Origin: Aurantiacibacter poecillastricola
GTDB lineage: Bacteria > Pseudomonadota > Alphaproteobacteria > Sphingomonadales > Sphingomonadaceae
Direction of reading: 5' to 3'
Assembly (NCBI RefSeq): GCF_030730945.1
Contig: NZ_JAVAMS010000001.1
Location: 1,178,001 to 1,242,000, forward strand
DNA: 64,000 nt
This document shows, one piece after another, positions 59,957 through 64,000 of this stretch (position 1 is the first letter of the stretch; each line of letters begins with the position of its first letter). The notes below the pieces were generated by a model that had not been told where the DNA came from, searched no databases, and worked only from the letters and a program-made list of their open reading frames with translations. The position numbers and the translations under genes were made by a program.

Positions 59957-60862
59957 ATGGTTGTACGCCATGACAAGGATTCATGCGCATTGATCGATAT
60001 CCAGCCTCTTGCCATCCTGCGCGAAATTGATCGGGCAGGCAGCTTGAGCCGAGCGGCCGAGCAATTGAACCTGACCCAATCGGCGGTCAGTCACGCGATC
60101 CGCAGATTTGAAGATCGCCACGGTGTCAAACTGTGGGAGCGCGAGGGGCACAAGCTGCGCCTGACGTTGGCAGGACGGTATCTTCTCGAACTGGCAATGC
60201 GGGTATTGCCGCAGCTAGAGCACGGCGCGAATGTGCTGGAGGACTATGCGCGCGGACGCCGCGGCGCGATCCGGGTGGGAATGGAATGCCACCCCTGCCA
60301 GGATTGGCTAATGCGGGTCGTGGACCCGTTCCTGGCCGAATGGCCCGATGTCGAACTGGATGTGACGACGGCCTTCCAGTTTGGCGGGCTAGCCGCGCTT
60401 CAGGGTCATGAGATTGATATTCTCGTAACGCCGGATCCGGTAGAGCAGGCGGGCATCGAATATACGCCGGTTTTCGATTACGAGCTTGTCCTGGCGGTCT
60501 CCGAAACTCATCCGCTGGCGAAGAAGTCTCAGGTCCAGCCTGAGAACCTGGCCGATGAGGTACTGGTTACCTATCCTGTCGCTCGCGAGAGGCTCGATAT
60601 ATACACCGGCTTCCTCGTCCCGGCCCATGTATTGCCGCACCGTCACCGCACTGTGGAAACGACAGACCTCATGCTGAAGCTGGTAGCCTCCGGCCGGGCC
60701 GTCAGTGCCACGCCCGACTGGCTCCTGCGCGGGGCGAAGGGGGTAAAGGGTGTGAAGCTGGGAAGAGGCATCGCGAAATCGATCTACCTCGGCCATCGCT
60801 CAGGCGAGACCGCGAGCTATCTCGATGGCTTCATCGTTCTGGCGAAAAGCGTCGAACTGTAG
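59957..60862 (+). CDS. LysR-family (MetR-like) regulator
   Basis: A LysR regulator of 301 residues. The N-terminal HTH is LAILREIDRAGSLSRAAEQL and NLTQSAVSHAIRRFEDRHGV; the effector domain follows (GAIRVGMECHPC, DILVTPDPVEQAGI, YELVLAVSETHPLAK). MetR-like proteins sense homocysteine. Its position in front of the methionine synthase pair mesX-mesD supports that role. ATG at 59957 is used; a TTG at 59990, behind AAGGA and closer to the MetR N-terminus, is a good alternative. Two palindromes lie downstream, before mesX. Confidence 0.86.
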   Translation: MVVRHDKDSCALIDIQPLAILREIDRAGSLSRAAEQLNLTQSAVSHAIRRFEDRHGVKLWEREGHKLRLTLAGRYLLELAMRVLPQLEHGANVLEDYARGRRGAIRVGMECHPCQDWLMRVVDPFLAEWPDVELDVTTAFQFGGLAALQGHEIDILVTPDPVEQAGIEYTPVFDYELVLAVSETHPLAKKSQVQPENLADEVLVTYPVARERLDIYTGFLVPAHVLPHRHRTVETTDLMLKLVASGRAVSATPDWLLRGAKGVKGVKLGRGIAKSIYLGHRSGETASYLDGFIVLAKSVEL

Positions 60863-60962
60863 GGCCACAACCTCAGATTTCCCTGCGACCATTGCCATGC
60901 GCCGTACGCAAGCGGGGGATGCCGGCGTGGCGACCAAGTGGCGAAAGGTTTACGCGGAGATT

Positions 60963-60981
60963 GCATGACAGAAAGTCATGC
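60963..60981. promoter_or_regulatory. LysR-type operator candidate upstream of mesX
   Basis: GCATGAC-AGAAA-GTCATGC, a perfect 7-base inverted repeat with a 5-base centre, about 120 bases before the mesX ATG. LysR proteins often bind a dyad of this size. It differs from the enterobacterial MetR consensus TGAA-N5-TTCA but has the same layout. Confidence 0.6.
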
Positions 60982-60990
60982 TTTCCTGAT

Positions 60991-61002
60991 AAATGATCAT
61001 TT
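60991..61002. promoter_or_regulatory. second palindrome upstream of mesX
   Basis: AAATGATCATTT, a perfect 12-base palindrome, 10 bases after the first operator candidate and in an AT-rich patch. It may be a second binding half-site or part of the promoter. Confidence 0.45.
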
Positions 61003-61099
61003 TCTCTCATACTGAGCCTTCGGCATAAGGCGAGCCTCACCGGCCCTGTCGTTGCACAGGTTCGAGGTCCGGTCCTGTAAAGCTGGAGATCAAACTGCG

Positions 61100-62077
61100 A
61101 TGACCCGCGCCTTAACATTCAAGATAAGGAGCACTCGCTTCGACGAGGACTACACGCCAGCCGACAATTCTCGGCTCACAACCAATTTCGCGAACCTCGC
61201 GAGAGGACCAAACCGAAAGCAGAACCTGCGCAGCGCGCTGCAGATGATCGACAACCGGTTCAACGCTCTCGTTCCATGGGACAATCCGGGGTTCGACCGT
61301 TACGGGATCGAACTGGATATCATCTCGGTCGACCTGGATATGGATGGCACTGGCCAAGCGTTCCCGGCCATCGAAATGCTGCAGGTGACGATTCTTGACC
61401 GGCCCACCGGGACCCGGCTTGAAGGCATCGTAGGCAACAACTTCTCTTCATACGTGCGTGACTACGACTTCAGCGTGGTGCTGCCGGCGTACAACGAGGA
61501 TCGTGCCGGGTTCAGCATACCGGATGACTTCGGGGAACTGCACGGCAAGGTCTTCAAGACCTTCGTATCCTCCAGCGCCTACAGCGCACATTTCCGCACG
61601 CAGCCGGTCATCTGCCTCAGCGTCTCGCATAACACCATCTATCGGCGGATCGCGAACCGTCATCCGGTCCTGGGTTACGAGTATCGCCCGGACAAGACCT
61701 CTCTTACCGAGCAGTATTTCGCCAAGATGGGGCTGCAGGTCCGTTACTTCATGCCTTCAGACAGTGTCGCGCCGCTGGCGTTCTATTTCCGCGGCGACAT
61801 TCTCAATGATTACACCAATCTCGAACTGATCGGCACGATCGCGACCATGGAAACGTTCCAGAAGATCTATCGGCCCGAAATCTACAACGCCAACTCCGCT
61901 GCGGGCGAAGCCTACCAACCCAGTCTCGAGAACCCGGACCATTCGCTTACTCGGATCGTCTACGATCGTGAGGAACGCAACCGACTGGCTGTTGAGCAAG
62001 GCAGGTTTGCCGAAAAGCATTTCATCAAGCACCACCATGCAAGGCTGCTTGAATGGTCGGCGAAAGACGCTGCCTGA
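61100..62077 (+). CDS. mesX: MesX (DUF1852), partner oxygenase of the reduced methionine synthase MesD
   Basis: A DUF1852 protein of 325 residues. Visible blocks: FKIRSTRFDEDYTPADNSRL near the N-terminus, LVPWDNPGFDRYGIELDIIS, PAYNEDRAGFSIPDDFGELH, and HNTIYRRIANRHPVLGYEYR. In bacteria with the short methionine synthase MesD, DUF1852 (MesX) is required with it and is proposed to be an oxygenase that supplies the methyl donor step. It is followed 28 bases later by mesD. The ATG at 61100 has GGAG eleven bases upstream. Confidence 0.86.
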   Translation: MTRALTFKIRSTRFDEDYTPADNSRLTTNFANLARGPNRKQNLRSALQMIDNRFNALVPWDNPGFDRYGIELDIISVDLDMDGTGQAFPAIEMLQVTILDRPTGTRLEGIVGNNFSSYVRDYDFSVVLPAYNEDRAGFSIPDDFGELHGKVFKTFVSSSAYSAHFRTQPVICLSVSHNTIYRRIANRHPVLGYEYRPDKTSLTEQYFAKMGLQVRYFMPSDSVAPLAFYFRGDILNDYTNLELIGTIATMETFQKIYRPEIYNANSAAGEAYQPSLENPDHSLTRIVYDREERNRLAVEQGRFAEKHFIKHHHARLLEWSAKDAA

Positions 62078-62105
62078 CACCCTTCATCGCTCGAGGATGA
62101 TAGCC

Positions 62106-63149
62106 ATGACAAGACTGCTGCCGACTTCGACAGCCGGAAGCCTGCCCAAGCCGTCCTGGCTGGCCGCGCCGGAACAACTCTGGTCACCCTGGAAGCTGCA
62201 GGGAGAGGAACTGGTCGCCGGTCGGCAGGACGCGCTTCGCGTGACGCTGGCCGAACAGGACCGGGCGGGCATCGATATTGTCAGCGATGGCGAGCAGACC
62301 CGCCAACACTTCGTCACCACCTTTATCGAACATCTCGACGGTGTCGATTTCGCACAGCGTGAGACGGTGAAGATCCGCAATCGCTATGACGCAAGCGTGC
62401 CTACAGTCGTGGGCCCGGTGTCGCGCGAAACACCGGTGTTCGTCGAGGATGCAAGGTTTCTGCGGGCGCAGACCGAAAAGCCGATCAAATGGGCACTGCC
62501 CGGTCCGATGACGATGGTCGATACGCTATACGATGCCCATTACAAAAGCCGGGAGAAACTCGCTTGGGAGTTCGCCGCCATCCTCAATCGGGAAGCCCGC
62601 GAGCTTGAAGCTGCCGGAGTCGATATCGTTCAGTTCGACGAACCGGCATTCAACGTGTTCTTCGACGAAGTGAACGACTGGGGCATCGCTGCGCTCGAAA
62701 GGGCAATCGAAGGACTGAAGTGTGAAACCGCGGTCCACATCTGCTACGGTTATGGCATCAAGGCCAATACCGACTGGAAGAAGACGCTCGGCTCACAGTG
62801 GCGCGAGTACGAGCATACTTTCCCCAGGCTCATGGCCTCCGGGATCGATATGGTATCGCTTGAATGCCACAACTCGCACGTACCGCTCGAACTGATCGAA
62901 CTCCTGCGCGGTAAGAAGGTGATGATCGGTGCGATCGATGTGGCAAGTTCTGCCATTGAAACGCCTGAAGAGGTAGCCTCCACCCTGAGGAAAGCTCTGC
63001 AATTCGTGGAAGCGGAAAAGCTCTATCCGTGCACCAATTGCGGCATGGCACCGCTTCCGCGGGATTTGGCCCGCCGCAAGCTCGCCGCGCTCAGCGCTGG
63101 TGCCGCCATTGTTCGCGGGGAACTGTCATTAGCTCTTGCCGCGGAGTAG
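62106..63149 (+). CDS. mesD: MesD, core methionine synthase (MetE C-terminal domain only)
   Basis: Transfers a methyl group to homocysteine without cobalamin and without the N-terminal half of MetE. The 347-residue TIM-barrel protein has STAGSLPKPSWLAAPEQLW, QFDEPAFNVFFDEV, and the zinc-site blocks AVHICYGYG, SLECHNSHV and CTNCGMAPLPR with His/Cys ligands. The ATG at 62106 is 9 bases after GAGG; an ATG at 62097 lacks a spaced ribosome site. It works with MesX just upstream. A candidate stem with TTT (63149-63196) follows. Confidence 0.88.
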   Translation: MTRLLPTSTAGSLPKPSWLAAPEQLWSPWKLQGEELVAGRQDALRVTLAEQDRAGIDIVSDGEQTRQHFVTTFIEHLDGVDFAQRETVKIRNRYDASVPTVVGPVSRETPVFVEDARFLRAQTEKPIKWALPGPMTMVDTLYDAHYKSREKLAWEFAAILNREARELEAAGVDIVQFDEPAFNVFFDEVNDWGIAALERAIEGLKCETAVHICYGYGIKANTDWKKTLGSQWREYEHTFPRLMASGIDMVSLECHNSHVPLELIELLRGKKVMIGAIDVASSAIETPEEVASTLRKALQFVEAEKLYPCTNCGMAPLPRDLARRKLAALSAGAAIVRGELSLALAAE

Positions 63150-63196
63150 GGGATCCAGCTTGAACGAGGTCCGCCTCGCATCGCGGCATCCCCTTT
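63149..63196 (+). terminator. candidate terminator after mesD
   Basis: GGGGAT (63149-63154) pairs with ATCCCC (63188-63193), followed by TTT, around a smaller CGAGG-TCCG-CCTCG hairpin (63165-63178). The rest of the gap up to the tRNA at 63383 shows no gene. Confidence 0.4.
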
Positions 63197-63382
63197 AGGT
63201 GATTGTTCGCAGACAGCTGAAGGTCACAGGGACGATTTACGCCAGCAGAACGCTCGTGCCGTTATCGAAAAAGTTTGGCATCGGCTCGAAGGTCGGAGAT
63301 CGCTGGGCTGGCTGACGCACTGGCGCACGGCGCTGCGTCGGTCGCCAAATGGAAGGGTAGGGCGCCCATCGTTGACCGGAAA

Positions 63383-63458
63383 TGGTGCCGCTTACAGGAC
63401 TCGAACCTGTGACCCCATCATTACGAATGATGTGCTCTACCAACTGAGCTAAAGCGGC
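63383..63458 (-). tRNA. tRNA-Thr, anticodon CGT
   Basis: The minus strand folds into a cloverleaf: acceptor GCCGCTT/AAGCGGC, D arm with AGTTGGTAGAGC, anticodon stem CATCA/TGATG with loop TTCGTAA (CGT anticodon, reads ACG), variable GGGTC, and T arm ACAGG-TTCGAGT-CCTGT. CCA is encoded at the 3' end (63383-63385). 76 bases. Confidence 0.96.
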
Positions 63459-63518
63459 ATTCCGACACCGCCCTTAATATTCCCCATGCCGCTCGGCAAC
63501 GGGCAAGTTCAAGGGTAG

Positions 63519-63592
63519 TGGAGGCCCGAGCCGGAATCGAACCGGCGTGCAAGGATTTGCAGTCCTCTGCGTAACCACTCCGCCATCGGGCC
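63519..63592 (-). tRNA. tRNA-Cys, anticodon GCA
   Basis: The minus strand gives acceptor GGCCCGA/TCGGGCC, a D arm GCGGAGTGGTTACGC, anticodon region AGGA-CTGCAAA-TCCT (GCA), and T arm GCCGG-TTCGATT-CCGGC, with an encoded CCA. 74 bases. It is 60 bases from tRNA-Thr on the same strand. Confidence 0.95.
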
Positions 63593-63736
63593 GGAAGGGC
63601 GGGCAACTAGCTGCTGTTGGCCGCTTGTGCAATGGTTTCTTCAGCCGCATTGCATCCTTTGCCGGAGCCTTCTGCCTCGTCCCTGCGTTGGGAGCGTTGT
63701 GACCGGGCGGCACGCGCCTGTGGCAAGAGGGAGTTC

Positions 63737-64000
63737 ATGGCAGGCAAGGCACTCGTTCCCCGGTTCGGCTGGCTCACCTCAATCGGCGGGAAAGACCTGT
63801 TGAAGGACGGCATAGCGGGCGTCATTCTCTCCATTCTGCTGGTGCCGCAGGCCATGGCCTATGCCCAGCTTGCCGGCCTGCCGCCGCAGATGGGCCTCTA
63901 CGCCGCGATGACGCCGCCGTTGCTCTACGCGGTGTTTGGGACCAGTCCCTACGTCTCCGTCGGCCCTGTGGCGCTCGTCTCGCTGATCGTTGCCGAGGCC
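63737..64000 (+). CDS. second SulP-family anion transporter, 5' part only
   Basis: The first 88 residues of a SulP transporter are visible: LKDGIAGVILSILLVPQAMA and YAQLAGLPPQMGLYAAMTPP, then SVGPVALVSL. This is the SulP N-terminal signature, close to but clearly different from the one at 12438. The ATG at 63737 follows AAGAGGGAG. It is cut by the window edge. It has no sulfide-gene neighbours, and the promoter region 63593-63736 shows no sign of the island promoter pattern. Confidence 0.88.
   Translation, partial: MAGKALVPRFGWLTSIGGKDLLKDGIAGVILSILLVPQAMAYAQLAGLPPQMGLYAAMTPPLLYAVFGTSPYVSVGPVALVSLIVAEA

Noticed and set aside
63237..63443. A minus-strand open frame overlapping the tRNA-Thr gene
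   Set aside because: It covers the tRNA and has no family features; the tRNA is unambiguous.
1..64000. Insertion sequences, prophage genes, CRISPR arrays or rRNA genes
   Set aside because: I looked for transposase, integrase and repeat signatures on both strands and found none I could support.

Overview
The window is high-GC, densely packed chromosomal DNA. It looks like an aerobic, marine-type alphaproteobacterium of the order Sphingomonadales, most likely an Erythrobacteraceae relative. The reasons are the NepR/EcfG general stress pair beside an HWE-family sensor kinase, a TonB-dependent receptor paired with a TPR-sulfotransferase, a CIO-type cytochrome bd, and GGAAC/CGTT stress promoter elements. 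This placement is inference, because no marker gene was searched. I see no insertion sequence, phage gene, CRISPR array or rRNA.

Layout. (1) 1-1766: biotin genes bioB and partial bioF, minus strand. (2) 1945-16933: a sulfide/persulfide island. It holds an ETHE1/Blh-type persulfide dioxygenase, a TolC-like outer membrane factor, a stand-alone DUF2892 protein, a sulfide:quinone oxidoreductase, a rhodanese, an RND adaptor and pump, thioredoxin-2, a BigR/SqrR-like ArsR repressor, a 1-Cys peroxiredoxin, a DUF442 (TIGR01244) sulfur-transferase-like protein, a SulP anion transporter, and cytochrome bd (CIO type) with a 50-residue DUF2474 subunit. Three AT-rich promoters with the same TTGAC-N17-TAT layout drive its arms. 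I read it as one system for sulfide oxidation, persulfide handling, export and sulfide-tolerant respiration. (3) 17004-21496: a LOG-family protein, a small secreted protein, thiD, glmM and sodB. (4) 21597-25532: an AI-2E-type permease and the general stress module ecfG-nepR/kinase, with a palindromic EcfG promoter. (5) 25566-30338: modABC molybdate transporter converging on a Tat-exported molybdenum hydroxylase and its 2Fe-2S subunit. (6) 30469-33362: a four-gene operon of Crp/Fnr regulator, sulfotransferase, YqcI/YcgG (GntA-like) haem protein and DUF1989 protein, which I cannot match to a described pathway. (7) 33454-38610: glycosyltransferases, including a sucrose-phosphate synthase fused to its phosphatase. 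(8) 38781-42339: SRPBCC, zinc alcohol dehydrogenase, SDR, and an EamA exporter. (9) 42450-46724: TPR-sulfotransferase and TonB receptor. (10) 46859-53780: a TetR-controlled RND tripartite pump with two matching operator palindromes, and a small unknown gene. (11) 53796-54041: the relic of a type-B carboxylesterase. (12) 54149-59625: a heptose/glycan operon with a methyltransferase-GT9 fusion, a split GT9 C-lobe, GmhB-like phosphatase, AGE-type epimerase, and hldE with a probable ATT start. (13) 59957-63149: a MetR-like LysR regulator facing mesX-mesD, the reduced methionine synthase pair. (14) 63383-64000: tRNA-Thr, tRNA-Cys and the start of a second SulP gene.

Many genes overlap by 1-4 bases (ATGA, TGATG, GTGA), so most blocks are translationally coupled operons. 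Start sites were chosen from visible ribosome-binding sites, neighbour overlap and family N-termini. Uncertain starts are noted in the entries.
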